Origin: Paralichthys olivaceus
Taxonomy: Eukaryota > Chordata > Actinopteri > Pleuronectiformes > Paralichthyidae
DNA: 64,000 nucleotides
Direction: 5' to 3'
NCBI RefSeq assembly: GCF_024713975.1
Contig: NC_091110.1
Coordinates: forward strand, 1,054,001-1,118,000
The notes beneath the pieces were generated by a model. It saw only the letters and a program-made list of their open reading frames with translations. It was not told the origin of the DNA and made no database searches. Positions within the stretch are counted from its first letter, which is position 1, and each line of letters opens with the position of its first letter. Shown here in pieces: positions 12,301 to 21,277 of this stretch. The translations under genes and the position numbers were made by a program.

Positions 12301-14812
12301 TAATCAGGCAGCGAAAAAAAATGTTCACAGGCGATGCCTTTCACACCATTAGTCATATTGACTTGATATTTGATACACCAGAAGTTTGATCCCTAGTCTT
12401 CCCATCTGCATGCAAAAGTGTCCTTGGGCAAGATGCTGAACCCCAAATTGCCCCATAGAACAAAAAAAGTTCTGCTAATAGATGTACTGTATGAATGTGT
12501 GTAAATGGCAAACTGTAGTGTAAAGCGCTCAGAGTGAAATTGGCCATAACTCTTTATATATTTTTCCAATAATTGTTAAACTATTCAAAAGTTTATATTG
12601 TAAAATAGGGGTGTTTAAGCATTTTGAGTTTTGCCCATTCGGAGCACCAAAATACCAAAACGTTCTATTGAGCTGCTTCTTCTTATTTAGCTGCTTTTTT
12701 CTAATTAAGCTGCTTTCTGTGGTCGGCAGTGGCTGAAGGGGTAGAGTGATAGTCCTCCGACGAAAGGTGACTCAATTCCAAGCCCATGCAAAACTTTCCT
12801 TGGGAAAGATGTTGATTCCTGAATGTCCCCTCATCAACGTTATGGCCGCTAAATGACATATTGTGTGCTGCTTCCTCTAATTGAGCATATTTAGGCTCGA
12901 ACCCGCTCATTGCAGATTGCGGTTATATTTTAAAAATATAGTTACATTACAGACACACATTATTTATGTGAATGTAAGTATTATATATATATATATATAT
13001 ATACACATACATATGTGTATGTTCTTTTTTGTTAATATCCTGTTCATTTGCAATCATCATTGTTGTTCTTGTTGTTGTTTATTATACTATTATTAGTCTG
13101 TTTGTTTATAAGTTTGTTTGTTGTACAACCCTACGGTCATGTCTGCCAGTAAAGCTTCATTGACTTAAATGTAAAACTAGTTTTCAATCACATGACTGTG
13201 TGCAAATTTCCAGTGCTCACTTATCTGTTACATACACCTCACGACCACACAAGAAAGTTCTGATTTGTCATGGCAGGCATCTGAATAAACATGGTTCACC
13301 CTATTTGTTGCCTAACATCTGTTTAAGGAAACGTCCATCTTATCTGGTGATTGACACAACACAGGTAGAAGCTGCAGTTGCAGACTCAAGATGTTATCTC
13401 ATACACACACACACTCACAGTTTACTTTTGTGAGTAAACAGACAGGCTTTAATTTGATGTGTTAAGCTTTCATGTATTTTCCACTCACTGCTTGTTACAG
13501 TTGACTTACATGGTTTTAAACGAAGAAATGGTAAATTTTTCTGTAGAAAACAGTTTGGATTTGACTATAATTTGTTTTCATTTGTTTCTCTAATGCAAGT
13601 CCTATTCATCTATTTGTTTTCAAATTATGATTTGTCTGAACTGTTTCGAGTGTGTTGTTAACAAAGTAAATCTAGAAGAGTAACTAAACGTTACATTACT
13701 GAACGTGTAGTCGATGCACTTCTTTTAATTTTCTCTTCTGTCAGATGAGTGCATGCTTGTTTGGAGCTGTCAGTTGAAGGATTGATTAGAGTCCCGTGTC
13801 TAACTTGTATTTAGTGATTGAGTATTTCATGTTAAACGGAGTGTGTATGTGGTAGAGATGCATTGTTTTGATGTTCTCAAAATGGGTTTAGCTTTGCTGT
13901 TTGTCAATCCTTTCCTTACATTAAGGCAAAGCTTGGTCATGGCGTGTACGTTATTGAACTTTTTAAACATATTCTCGACCACACACACACGACACTAATT
14001 TAACAATCACAGCTCGACAAAATACACTGACGCCCATAGTAAAAATAGGCGTAGATGCCCCACTTAACACAGAGCACACAAACAGCAATGGCAGGGGTTT
14101 TGGTTTGGCTCGACTCAATGACAACTTCAGTGTGTCCCCCTCCGCGGCGCGTATGCCTATCGATGCTAAATGTAAAGCGGGTTACTAACAGGTTAAGAGA
14201 CTCCGAATGATTACAATAATATTTTATGTGTAGAGGAGGAAATGCTTCCACACTTAAACGTCTAAGTCCGTTGTGGAAATCTCAAGCGTTATGTTCTGTC
14301 ATAATAGCATGTCTGTGTTAAATAATATATAGGATCGACCTTCACTAGCTGTACATTGTTCACCTTTAGCAGCATCAGGTGTTTGAATATGCCTTTCTTT
14401 GTGACGAAGGGCTTAAATCCCATACAAAATGTATTATACTTTTAACGCGAGTTTTGACGAACGCAATATTTAATGGATACGACGAATCTGCGACTTGTAT
14501 CAATATCGAATATCATCAATTTGTCCCGATATGCTCAAATGCTAACAACTATCACCAGTTAACGTGTATCACCAATTTATCTGAATCACCAGCCGTAATT
14601 ACAGCTTCCAGAGCAAACGGTATTGACTTGATGTGTGAATGCAATTCTTCCTGTACACCAGTACCATGTAAACGGCGCCATTAGAACCCAACGCGAACAA
14701 AAACGTACCGCCATCGAACAAAAAGAGAAGGGGTGCAAGATATATAAAGTTAAGACTTACCTTCTGGTATTTGATGCAGTTTTAGAAACTGCAGCGCAGA
14801 GATCAACTCCAT
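234..14812 (-). CDS. ncapd3: Condensin-2 complex subunit D3, N-terminal exons 1-10 (partial gene)
   Basis: HEAT-repeat subunit of condensin II, the nuclear complex that compacts chromosomes in early mitosis. Ten minus-strand exons were assembled (high to low): 14761-14812, 8817-8986, 7838-8000, 4487-4653, 4022-4183, 3422-3483, 3246-3333, 1286-1419, 547-619 and 234-359. All junctions are GT-AG and every phase agrees, giving 1197 nt or 399 codons with no stop. The order and content match my memory of human NCAPD3 (about 1,500 residues): the WVDAVWDSEF segment, LYLLLLGIPG, a basic patch KKRKRDG, an acidic run EVDEEEEEEER, VPEMAFYGLELLCSP, and HLVDELKQLALPFLHILLQH at residues 333-352. The remaining three quarters, including most HEAT repeats, would lie left of position 1. 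The start is the first ATG of exon 1 and is followed by a short leader fitting the family. Identity is strong; the exact 5' UTR is not known. Confidence 0.93.
360..1285. other. ncapd3 introns 8 and 9
   Basis: Apart from exon 9 (547-619) this AT-rich intronic sequence shows no open frame of interest and no repeat I recognise. Confidence 0.6.
547..619 (-). CDS. ncapd3: ncapd3 coding exon 9
   Basis: A 73-nt exon. The split Cys codon is followed by HLVDELKQLALPFLHILLQH and ICFQ, matching the helix before the VVDKSEYR block of mammalian NCAPD3. The acceptor is CTTTTCAG and the donor GTGAAT. Confidence 0.9.
1286..1419 (-). CDS. ncapd3: ncapd3 coding exon 8
   Basis: Residues 289 to about 333. SLRRVFHCLLYVILMMNKGN and a following SQAILYTRDLAIHFV match the family. 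The acceptor is TTTACAG; the donor is GTAAAC. Two bases (TG) carry over to exon 9. Confidence 0.9.
1727..1773. repeat. Pyrimidine-rich (TC)n/(CCCT)n low-complexity tract
   Basis: A run of TCTC and CCCT units on the + strand in ncapd3 intron 7. A degraded SINE-like fragment lies just before it at about 1635-1700. Confidence 0.85.
1780..2660 (+). mobile_element. Degenerate L2/CR1/Rex1-group LINE reverse transcriptase fragment
   Basis: Broken frames on the + strand match the teleost LINE represented better at 61.3-62.7 kb. The blocks are AFNTI near 2350, LDYLTNKLQS, FLFTLYTADI and HLQRFSDDSAIVGL at about 2410-2620. Stops and frameshifts lie between all blocks. The catalytic F/YADD is SDD, as in the relatives. 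It lies in ncapd3 intron 7, antisense to the gene, and is inactive. Confidence 0.75.
3246..3333 (-). CDS. ncapd3: ncapd3 coding exon 7
   Basis: An 88-nt exon for residues 259-288. It contains VPEMAFYGLELLCSPKHGN, a highly recognisable NCAPD3 segment. The split Gln codon joins to exon 6 in phase. The donor GTAAAA is weak but keeps the frame. Confidence 0.88.
3422..3483 (-). CDS. ncapd3: ncapd3 coding exon 6
   Basis: A 62-nt exon for residues 239-258 (IFSKLLYFEPVIGHFDFAVV). The FEPVI block matches the family. The donor is a consensus GTAAGT. It is too short to show as an open frame; found by splice sites and phase. Confidence 0.85.
3484..4021. other. ncapd3 intron 5 with a 13-bp inverted repeat
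   Basis: Non-coding. Its only clear structure is a perfect 13-bp inverted repeat with arms at 3638-3650 and 3712-3724. Confidence 0.7.
4022..4183 (-). CDS. ncapd3: ncapd3 coding exon 5
   Basis: Residues 185-238. An acidic run of ten Asp/Glu is followed by the conserved RYFSGMDLLKIRDAVYLL helix and a Cys-Thr-Gln end. The acceptor is CCTCAG and the donor GTAACG. The exon is exactly 54 codons, phase 0 on both sides. Confidence 0.93.
4487..4653 (-). CDS. ncapd3: ncapd3 coding exon 4
   Basis: Residues 129-184. It begins GSIANKVFHEVL and ends in a lysine-rich basic stretch (GKKRKRDGLKTSQ, then KRSKLQQKGTQE). The family has a comparable basic linker at this place, a plausible nuclear-localisation or DNA-contact patch (inference). 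The donor is GTATGA. Confidence 0.93.
5415..7215 (+). mobile_element. LINE (L2-like, Jockey group) with internal deletion, 3' end present
   Basis: Plus-strand relic of a non-LTR retrotransposon in ncapd3 intron 3. The blocks in order are a pre-RT linker (IYPNRKPWMTKEVQSLLKAR, 5641-5700), KVNPRKAAGPDGV (about 6040-6080), a jump to NTSSPQGGVLS (about 6210), KFADDTTMAGLI (about 6315) and a thumb region after 6500. The stretch between STIVP and NTSSPQG is missing, so the finger/palm core is deleted. Frameshifts occur near 5880, 6350 and 6480. The tail ends with ACAATGACAATAAAGACTTA at 7198-7217. Inactive. Confidence 0.85.
7218..7515 (+). repeat. Dispersed fish repeat ending in GGGCC-TAATAATAAT
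   Basis: Sequence following the LINE tail has the look of a common teleost interspersed repeat: two copies of an AATAGGGCCTTCACAC motif (about 7457 and 7506) around a TAA microsatellite. A related piece seems to lie at 5105-5250. Family name not recognised. Confidence 0.4.
7516..7837. other. ncapd3 intron 3, 3' part in + coordinates
   Basis: I see no gene or repeat here; it ends at the donor of exon 3. Confidence 0.5.
7838..8000 (-). CDS. ncapd3: ncapd3 coding exon 3
   Basis: Residues 75-128, NFWVILVENGL through LYLLLLGIP. This is a hydrophobic alpha-helical stretch matching the first HEAT-like helices of the family. The donor is GTGAAAA; the codon for Gly-129 is split with exon 4. Confidence 0.92.
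8001..8816. other. ncapd3 intron 2
   Basis: No coding signal or recognised element. A homopolymer T run lies at about 8662-8678. Confidence 0.55.
8817..8986 (-). CDS. ncapd3: ncapd3 coding exon 2
   Basis: Residues 18-74. It carries the conserved WVDAVWDSEF and FRNLYECLLTYA segments of the NCAPD3 N terminus. The acceptor follows a T-rich tract and the donor is GTAAAA. It ends in phase 0. The preceding intron (8987-14760) is the longest in the visible gene. Confidence 0.92.
9120..9240 (-). mobile_element. Truncated piggyBac-type MITE
   Basis: Carries the internal GAGGGTGAGGTGAGGGGTAT block and the CTAAATTCTACACACTGTAC end shared with the complete element at 27687-28040. The other end is missing. 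Confidence 0.65.
9270..9400. repeat. Degenerate TATATAGCGC-type dispersed repeat
   Basis: Has CTATATAGCGCATATG, then a degenerate CCACTAAAAGCACCTTACA and TTTCACCCATTCATAGAGCA. The same order of motifs is clearer at 23410-23560. Confidence 0.5.
9562..10319. mobile_element. Non-autonomous hAT-like element with 8-bp target duplication
   Basis: The left end is TAGGGCTGGATGATATGG and the right end is AATTGCTGCCCTA, giving TAGGGC-type inverted termini with GATA/TATC-rich subterminal DNA. The flanking octamers are GGTGGAGC (9554-9561) and GGTGCAGC (10320-10327), 7 of 8 identical, as expected for the hAT superfamily. No transposase frame. A diverged relative lies at 35733-36350. Located in ncapd3 intron 1. 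Confidence 0.65.
10884..11245. mobile_element. hAT-like MITE with CAGTGTTTCCCGCAG termini
   Basis: About 360 bp bounded by CAGTGTTTCCCGCAG on the left and CTGCGGGAAACCCTG on the right, near-perfect inverted termini of a type common in fish. I found no convincing 8-bp flanking duplication. Contains a GGGGG-rich block and a TATT microsatellite (11149-11166). In ncapd3 intron 1. Confidence 0.6.
12050..12380 (+). repeat. Dispersed repeat with tandem GGTTTCGAGCCTGCAGG motif
   Basis: Two copies of a GG-TTCGAG-CTGCAGG...CCCTATTGTTTTT-CTGC motif (about 12070 and 12130) separated by a TTA run, a pattern common in teleost introns. The downstream part holds GTGGCGCTGTAATCAG. Not coding. Confidence 0.45.
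12390..12560 (+). repeat. tRNA-derived SINE fragment
   Basis: Has the body CTTCCCATCTGCATGC..AA.GTGTCCTTGGGCAAGATGCTGAA and a tail with AAAGCGCTCAGAGTG. It lacks the tRNA head. Similar bodies occur at 12712-12880 and 23793-24000. Confidence 0.55.
12712..12880 (+). repeat. tRNA-derived SINE (degenerate)
   Basis: Starts with GGCAGTGGCTGAAGGGGTAG (an A-box-like head), then CTCAATTCCAAGCCCATGC (a B-box-like segment) and a TTTCCTTGGGAAAGATG body. A diverged member of the family seen at 23793-24000. Confidence 0.55.
12977..13020. repeat. (AT)n microsatellite
   Basis: A run of about 12 TA units followed by a short ACATACATATGTGTATG palindrome. Confidence 0.9.
13030..14760. other. 5' part of ncapd3 intron 1
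   Basis: No gene or named repeat seen. Short CA runs occur at 13402-13417. CpG density rises toward 14100-14700 (for example CCTCCGCGGCGCGTATG at 14140), as expected near a promoter. Confidence 0.5.
14761..14812 (-). CDS. ncapd3: ncapd3 coding exon 1
   Basis: Start codon at 14810-14812. It encodes 17 residues beginning MELISALQFL, then one base (G) completed by exon 2 to an alanine codon. The donor is GTAAGTC, close to consensus. The exon is too short to stand out as an open frame; it is supported by phase and by its join to the WVDAVW block of exon 2. Confidence 0.82.
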
Positions 14813-15128
14813 TTCGCTTACACTTTGAATCAGCCCGCCAGAAATGGACTTCTTCTACTTCTTTTTACTTTTATTGGCGGTTGACAAACAACCATTTAGT
14901 GCATTACCGCCACCAGGTGGTGTGGAGTGTTGATCAAAAGAAGAGACTTTCACACATGCGCAGTGAAATAGTAAGGGGCGCGATCGAATAGTTAATTTGT
15001 ACAAACCAACTCCACCCGCTTAGTAACACTCATCATTGTTCTGAAGTAAACAGAGACAAGAGAGAATTGTAAATAAGCGGAACAGAAACCGGAAGACACT
15101 CAATACCAGCATAGAAACTCTACCGCCT
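14813..15128. promoter_or_regulatory. ncapd3 promoter region, possibly bidirectional
   Basis: DNA upstream of the ncapd3 start. It holds a TTTGAA (14824-14829) beside CCCGCC (14834-14839), a short repeat (14848-14940) shared with the ska1 5' end, and an ETS-like ACCGGAAG at 15088-15095. A small plus-strand frame starts at 15129. No TATA box is evident. Promoter role is inferred from position. Confidence 0.5.
14848..14940 (+). repeat. Short repeat (TTGGCGG...GTGCATTACCGCCACC), copy 1
   Basis: A pyrimidine tract (CTTCTACTTCTTTTTACTTT) leads into ATTGGCGGTTGACAAAC, then GTGCATTACCGCCACC and GTGGAGTG. The same order occurs at 39755-39860 upstream of ska1. Both copies have the pyrimidine tract facing the minus-strand gene. 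It resembles a repeat often seen at the 5' end of teleost transcripts (recollection, not checked). Confidence 0.6.
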
Positions 15129-15326
15129 ATGGCGTTTCGACGGTGTAATTGCAGCGCGACTCATACAGATCTGGAGAAACATCCTCCTGCAGAGCCAGAG
15201 AGCCATGGCTTATGGTTGGTCCTTAAAGAACCAGCACTGAGACATTTCATTTGTTTGCTTCTTCTCATTTGGGGATGCTTAATGTCTTGTTTCTCAGTTG
15301 GGATGTCATTACTCTATGGCGAGTAG
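15129..15326 (+). CDS. Hypothetical 65-residue single-pass membrane protein or first exon
   Basis: A plus-strand frame divergent from ncapd3, starting MAFRRCNCSATHTD. After a polar N-terminal half of about 35 residues there is one hydrophobic segment (HFICLLLLIWGCLMSCFSVG) of transmembrane length, then a stop. The start lies about 320 bp from the ncapd3 ATG in CpG-containing DNA with an ETS-like site. A GTAGGT near 15322 could be a donor, making this a first exon. I do not recognise the protein; in human, VPS26B is divergent from NCAPD3, and this is not VPS26B. It may be a chance frame. Confidence 0.25.
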   Translation: MAFRRCNCSATHTDLEKHPPAEPESHGLWLVLKEPALRHFICLLLLIWGCLMSCFSVGMSLLYGE

Positions 15327-15329
15327 GTT

Positions 15330-16100
15330 TTGTGTTTATCTTTCATATAAAGAATAAAATATCACAGGGTCAATTAAATGTATTAAATGACTGTTTTAAA
15401 ACCTTACCAAAAGTAAATGCTATATAGACAGTGCAGGAGGGAAACAAGAGATTAATATATATAATTGCCAAACCAGGCAAGAAAAGCCAGGCAGAGCTGT
15501 CCTTATGTCTGACACAAAGCATGGGAATGTGAATGAAGGGCAAATTAATGGTGTGCATGTCGCATGAGTGGCTAAACTCCAGTTTACTGTACTGTTCATT
15601 GAATACAATAGAATACAATAGAGTGTTCATCAGTGACCTGTCCTTTATTTTCATAAACTTAACCCAAACCAGGAAGTAACAGAAGACGGTTCAGACTCTT
15701 CTTTCCTCATTTAGATGAGAGACATATGTGACTGTCAGCACGAGTTTGGCTCACTTGTTAACTCTGTCAAAAAAAGAAAAGACTGTAAGGGTTTTTAGTT
15801 TGTGAGAGTTTGTGTTCCTTAAGAACCCGATGTTTATCAGAATATCAGATATCCTTTTTATTTTTTTAAATGAAATAAAATAAAATTTTTAAAGAAACAG
15901 CCAGAGAGCCCCCTCAGTTCAAGATGTACATGCGTATAAGCGATTCCCACTGCCCCCGTCACAGGCATACTAATGCGGTGAATAACACCGCCCCCGTTTC
16001 AGACTTACGCATGGGCAAATCCCAGAACCTAACCTAAGACCTACGCATGCGCCACTAGTTTGACATGCAGTGAAGCGAACTCTAACATTATGCTAACAAT
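15330..16100. other. Intergenic, no gene recognised
   Basis: Only chance frames. Two related blocks (15926-15965 and 15990-16030) share a CCGCCCCCGT/CTGCCCCCGTCAC motif, suggesting a small diverged duplication. Confidence 0.4.
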
Positions 16101-16141
16101 ATATATATATTTTTTTTTTTAACAGCTGTATCACTAGACAC

Positions 16142-16148
16142 GCAGATG

Positions 16149-16196
<48 letters not shown>

Positions 16197-16198
16197 TC

Positions 16199-16232
<34 letters not shown>
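16142..16232. repeat. (AT)n microsatellite with palindromic shoulders
   Basis: GCAGATGA at 16142-16149 and its inverse TCATCTGC at 16194-16201 bracket an (AT)n run. A second (AT)n run follows to 16232. The whole can fold as a cruciform. Confidence 0.85.
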
Positions 16233-16234
<2 letters not shown>

Positions 16235-16249
16235 TTTTAACTTTACACT

Positions 16250-17035
16250 GATTTTGTGCGCTTTTTAAAGGAAAAATAAACTTGAAGAGATTTTGTTTGA
16301 CCTTCATTTGGGCCCACAGCCATGGTAATCTTTATGGAGTTACAGAGTGTTGCTTAAAGCAGTTTACTGTTATGACACCAGTTTATTTACTGGTCTATCA
16401 TAAAGTACTGAAATAAATTTTCAGCCTAGATGATGTTAATACAATACTAAATGTTAAGTTTCCTTTTCATAGTGGAAGGGCATTGCAGGACACATGAACT
16501 TCATAAGCTTGTATTAATTCAGTTTAATGTAGTTTATGGTTTGAGTGTAGATTAGGAAATGCAAAAATATTTATTTATTCAATGGTTTTTTATGGCTATT
16601 TATGTTTGGTGGATTTACAAATGACAAACCAATATTACATGAAAGGGCACTTTATTATTATACTTTTACAGTTGTATACCTCGTGCATACATGAACCGAG
16701 AGATATATGCTGCCTCAACTCCATCCACGGGCACTTTCGCAACGACTGGGGCCCTTCTTGTTTTTATTGTTTTTGCAACCTATTTGCAAAGTATTTGTTT
16801 CACCATGGAAATAATAAAAATAAAAATAATGACTAGGATAATAGACACAATTTAAACCTTAATCCTTACATTGAGGAAAAATACAAACAGTATGTTTATT
16901 ACATTGGGATAAAAGTTTGGGAACCCCTGATATTAAAGTGAGAGTAGAATATGAACTAATCTCCAAAAGGCATACAATTGAAAATGCTTTTCATCATCAC
17001 TACTCATCACGTTTGATAAAAGTCCCGACCTTAAA
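16250..17035. other. Intergenic, no gene recognised
   Basis: AT-rich sequence with chance frames only. Confidence 0.45.
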
Positions 17036-17039
17036 CACA

Positions 17040-17450
17040 TCTAGATGTAAATATTGCGTAATAGTCTTTGCGCCCCCTACTGGCAACAAAAAAATATGTG
17101 TTTTAAACTGTAATGTACTCTTTCGAACAGGATAATCATTCAGAAGACCCTTTAGACACCGTCCCAGCGGCACATTCGTCCATGTATGAAAATTGGTAGG
17201 TATATGTATTATAGGCAGACTTGGACCCCTATTTTAATTTGCAGATGTTGATTGTAATGTACATGTTTTGCTTGTTTTTTGGTATTTGTAGGCATACTAC
17301 TTTAATGAACTCCTCCTACAGAATAATATCAACTTCAAACAACCTCAACAATAAAAAATTGTGCTAATGGTAAGTTTACATGTTTGATGACCTGACATCT
17401 ATTTACATTACATTTTAATTTACATAAACATAGCACCACCTACCACTAGT
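17040..17450 (+). repeat. Dispersed repeat with GCGCCCCCTACTGGCAACA motif
   Basis: Contains TTTGCGCCCCCTACTGGCAA (17069-17088), then TTCGTCCATGTATGAAAATTGGTAGG and an end with AGCACCACCTACCACTAG. This order of motifs is typical of an interspersed teleost repeat. Non-coding. Confidence 0.45.
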
Positions 17451-17459
17451 AATGATACT

Positions 17460-20400
17460 ATATGTCACAAAATAATTATAATAATAATTATACCATATTT
17501 TATATCGTGCTTACAAAATATAAATATCCCTTTCCTCTCCCCTCTTCTCAAAACACTTTTTGTGGATTTTCTTGCATTTTTTGGTCCATTTGGTGCAACA
17601 AAACCTGACATTACTAACATGACTACCATACTAGCTTACAAAAAAATTTGGCTATGGCCCCAAAACCCTGGATTTCTCTAAAGTAAGAAAGTGTCTTGTT
17701 GCAAATTAATTCAAATTCAACTTGTCAGAGGAAGAAATTGCTATTTTCCTCCTTTCAGAAATGATATAGTTTCACTATAAACCCAACATCTGACTTCTAA
17801 AATGACACTCAGGGCGCATACCTCAGCCAACAGTCATTATAAAACCACATTTAACTTCAATATGTCCAGATTTTTATGTGGATCTGCACCAAATTGCACA
17901 ATCTCATTAGTAGCAATGCCTGTTTTCTTTAATCAAGATCAATGAATTTTTCTGCCAAAATGTTTAAAAAATAAATCTCACAATGATTATGAAAGAAGGA
18001 AGAAAAATCCTGACAGGCAAACAAAATGAGAACATAACATCCTTGGTGGATGTAACTAAAATGGTGCTCTGAGAGTGCAGAAATCCTATATTTCACCTTG
18101 ACAAAGCAGTGCCTTCCATTAATTATGCAATCTGGAGCAGGCCACCATATTGTTATTTGGCCCACTTGTTCCAGAATGTACCAAAATATATTTTTTAATC
18201 TTCTCATAATCTCTAATGTGGTGTTTTGCTCTTTTGCTGCATCACATGGCTATGTGCAATGGTGTTTGCAACACTATTTACAGAATGCTTGCTCACGTAT
18301 GGTAAAGTCCCTGTTGTTAGCATCCACACAGAATGTCAGACCCCCATGGTCAGACCTCATAGTTTATGCTGCAATTGTCTGTGCACCCACAAGTGGCATG
18401 CAATGCAGTCCTCTCGCTCATGTGAGAACTTGACCTGTTGGAAGGTCAAAATAATCTCCTTTCCTATCCTGATCCCAATAGAAAACATCACGAGGTCAAG
18501 GAAAGACATGAAGGAGAAGCAGTAAGGAGTTTTTGGAAAGGATGACCGCAGTGTGAAGAAAATCCTACTGCACTGCATTTTTTTCCCAAGCCAACCATTT
18601 AGAACTGAAGATACATACACTGACAAACTCTGTGCTGTACACCTACAATTAGAGAATAGTTTCATGCCCAAGACAGGATGGTCTCATTGTATACAGAGCA
18701 AAGATTAAACCATCAGTTACTTATGGAAAGTAAATGTGCTAGCAGGACATTTATTTATTTATACATCCAGCTTTTATAAAGCAACACTTTTGCTCCCCTG
18801 GTCACCACCTCTAATTGTACCTGTCTATTGTTAAGGTGTTGAGGATATAGTGTGGTGGAAAAACTGTTGCAGGTTGGAAAACTAAAACACTGAGCTCAAA
18901 GAAGCTAGAATGTTTCACAGCACTGAGTGGAACTGAAAGTATGTGATACTTTTGTGAGTTTGTAACCAAGTGCAATGCCCTACACTTACATTTGGTACCT
19001 TGTTAATATGACATTTATTATTTAATGTTTAAAGCCAAGTAAACAAACATAAGAAGAAAACTTAATTTTGTATGTGTGCAAAGTTTGTTCATCAATTTGC
19101 ATGTTTCCATCAGTCTGTGTTGCTCAGCTCCATGGCAACAACCTGTATGTAAAACAGGCATGCAGCCCAAATTCAAACATATTCAAATGATCCCACATCA
19201 TGGTTTGGTCCTATGGGGAACCTTTTTTTTAGTAATCCCTGTCACAAAAGACTTAAATCAAAGACTAGCATGATTTACACAAACACATTTTTGTCCTTTG
19301 AGGGCGAGAGTGGATGACGCTGTTTACCACCTTGGAGGCTTCTGAATAATTTCTCTAGTGGCAGGAGACTGAAGAGGGGGTGTGAGAGCTTTGCATTTAT
19401 ATATACAAAATGTATGCTGGTAAGTATGAAAATGTATCCTAATTTAAGTTCAGCATGGGATATATGGAGGAGGATACCAGTTGCCAATTACCAAAGGACT
19501 TACTGACATTGACCAGTCATTCATCTTGAGAAGAAATAGAAATAACACCATGTTTTAAAGCTCAAAATCAGTGCCCTAAAAAAGAGAAACAAAAGAATAA
19601 AATGAATATTTCACCTAATTTTTTAATAAATAAAATAAAGACTGAGTTGTCCACTTTCAGGCGCATTTTAACAGCTTAGGACCCAAAAACAAAATTGGTA
19701 AAAAGGAAAGGCATTATTCATTCTTGTTTTCATCACATTTATTAATCCACATAGTAGACTGTTTGTTATTTCTGTTTTTATTTTATTTATTCATATTTAT
19801 ATAGTACATATCAGGAATGCTTTTTTAAAAACATTTTTTCCTACTTTCAATAAAAGCAAATAAACAACCACACAAAATTTTTTTTGTAAATGTGCCACTT
19901 AGTTTGTGTGGGGACTATGTTGCACAAAGCATTCTAATATTGCGTTTAATGCTTTAGATTACAGCCTACAACATGCAGCAGAATTAGTCTAGATTTAAGA
20001 TATAGCCTATTGAACTAATGGTGTATCTGTACCATATGTGCCAATACTTATATGTAGGCACTTGGGAGAAAAGTTATCAAATAAGGGGGTAACAATTTGG
20101 GATTTTCTTAAGAATTAAAAAAAAATCACTGTAATTATTATTTAACTACTTGGTACCTATTATTTTATGATGATGTCTTAGATTATAGCACTAGTATTGT
20201 TTAGTCAAAAGACTATATTAAAAATGGTAAATCTTCACACTGAGGAGCTGCAATGCATGTCAAACACAATTTCCAGGGAGAAAACTTTCATTATTGTCTT
20301 CAAAATGTAAATCATCACCAGCCATGGTCACAAAGAAATAAGAGAACCTCTATGATTCAAGTTTGACGATGAAGTACAAAACAGCTCAGACAGACTTCAG

Positions 20401-20900
20401 AGGCAGACAGTAGTGTTGAAAAAACTCTGAAATGTTGACCTTCTTAAGTAAATGCACAGGTGTTCCCCATTGTTATTTTAAGAAGCCTGCCCCAAAATGA
20501 TAAAGAAACAATGTAGTAAAGTGGTTCATCGGTAATAAGTTCATTTTGATATAAATTACATCCGATTTATTTAAATTATTACTTCATATTCTGAAATGTC
20601 CAGAGTTTCATTCAGTTTTATGCCATTTGGTACCCTTTAATAGTGATAGAATAAGTTACACATTAACTACAGTATACATTCTGTCTTTGTTGACAGAGAG
20701 GGCTGATGAGTTTCTGAAACATAAATTCAATCTTGAATATGTACTTGTATACAATATAAACTGGGAGGGTGAGAAATTTAGCACTACACAAACCCTGTAG
20801 ATGAACTAATACAGTGGTCTGAAGAGCTTGAGTCAGGGGGACATCATTCACTAGTAAAAACTAGAGAAGATGCTAAGTATGTGTATTTTCATACTATCAG
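17460..20900. other. Gene-poor AT-rich intergenic region between ncapd3 and calhm3
   Basis: I see no exon chain, RNA gene or clear transposon. Overlapping short frames at 18098-18671 on both strands do not resemble a family I know. 17800-17950 has a GGATCTGCACCAAATTGCAC motif that recurs in fish repeats. Confidence 0.4.
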
Positions 20901-21232
20901 TTAAATGTATTTATTTTGAATCACACACACTGACACAGGTGTTCTCCACTCCGGATCATTTAAAGAGACTTTGGGTGCGCCAGGAAAAAAGACGTGGGGG
21001 TGTGGTGGAAATTCTTGGTGAGAGAAATAAAAAGCCTTAAGACAAAACTGTTTTTGTCAATTTATGTAAGCAGTAAATACAACAGAGAAACATAACATAG
21101 GCCTATATTCAGCTGGTTCTTGGTGGACGTTGTGAGGAACATCCATCATGTCTGTTCTCATCATCTACAGTCTACTTATGTCAAGGGAGCAGAACAGGAA
21201 TACAAAAACAAGAACACTAGTGATGAGGTGCT

Positions 21233-21238
21233 TTTATT
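21233..21238 (-). terminator. Possible poly(A) signal for calhm3
   Basis: AATAAA on the minus strand about 40 nt past the calhm3 stop. It is the first hexamer downstream; whether it is used is unknown. Confidence 0.35.
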
Positions 21239-21277
21239 GACTGGAGAGTTTGGGATCACAATACGCTTCTCCTACAA

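Noticed and set aside
11994..12356. Minus frame of 120 codons
   Set aside because: It overlaps a dispersed repeat on the other strand and has no splice or family support.
14379..14991. Plus frames of 101 and 118 codons near the ncapd3 start
   Set aside because: They run across ncapd3 exon 1 and its promoter repeat on the opposite strand; composition is not protein-like.
15129..15326. Identification as vps26b, the mammalian divergent neighbour of ncapd3
   Set aside because: The frame has none of the VPS26B sequence; only the position is comparable.
18098..18671. Overlapping frames on both strands in the intergenic region
   Set aside because: No motif, no conserved pattern and no plausible exon partners.
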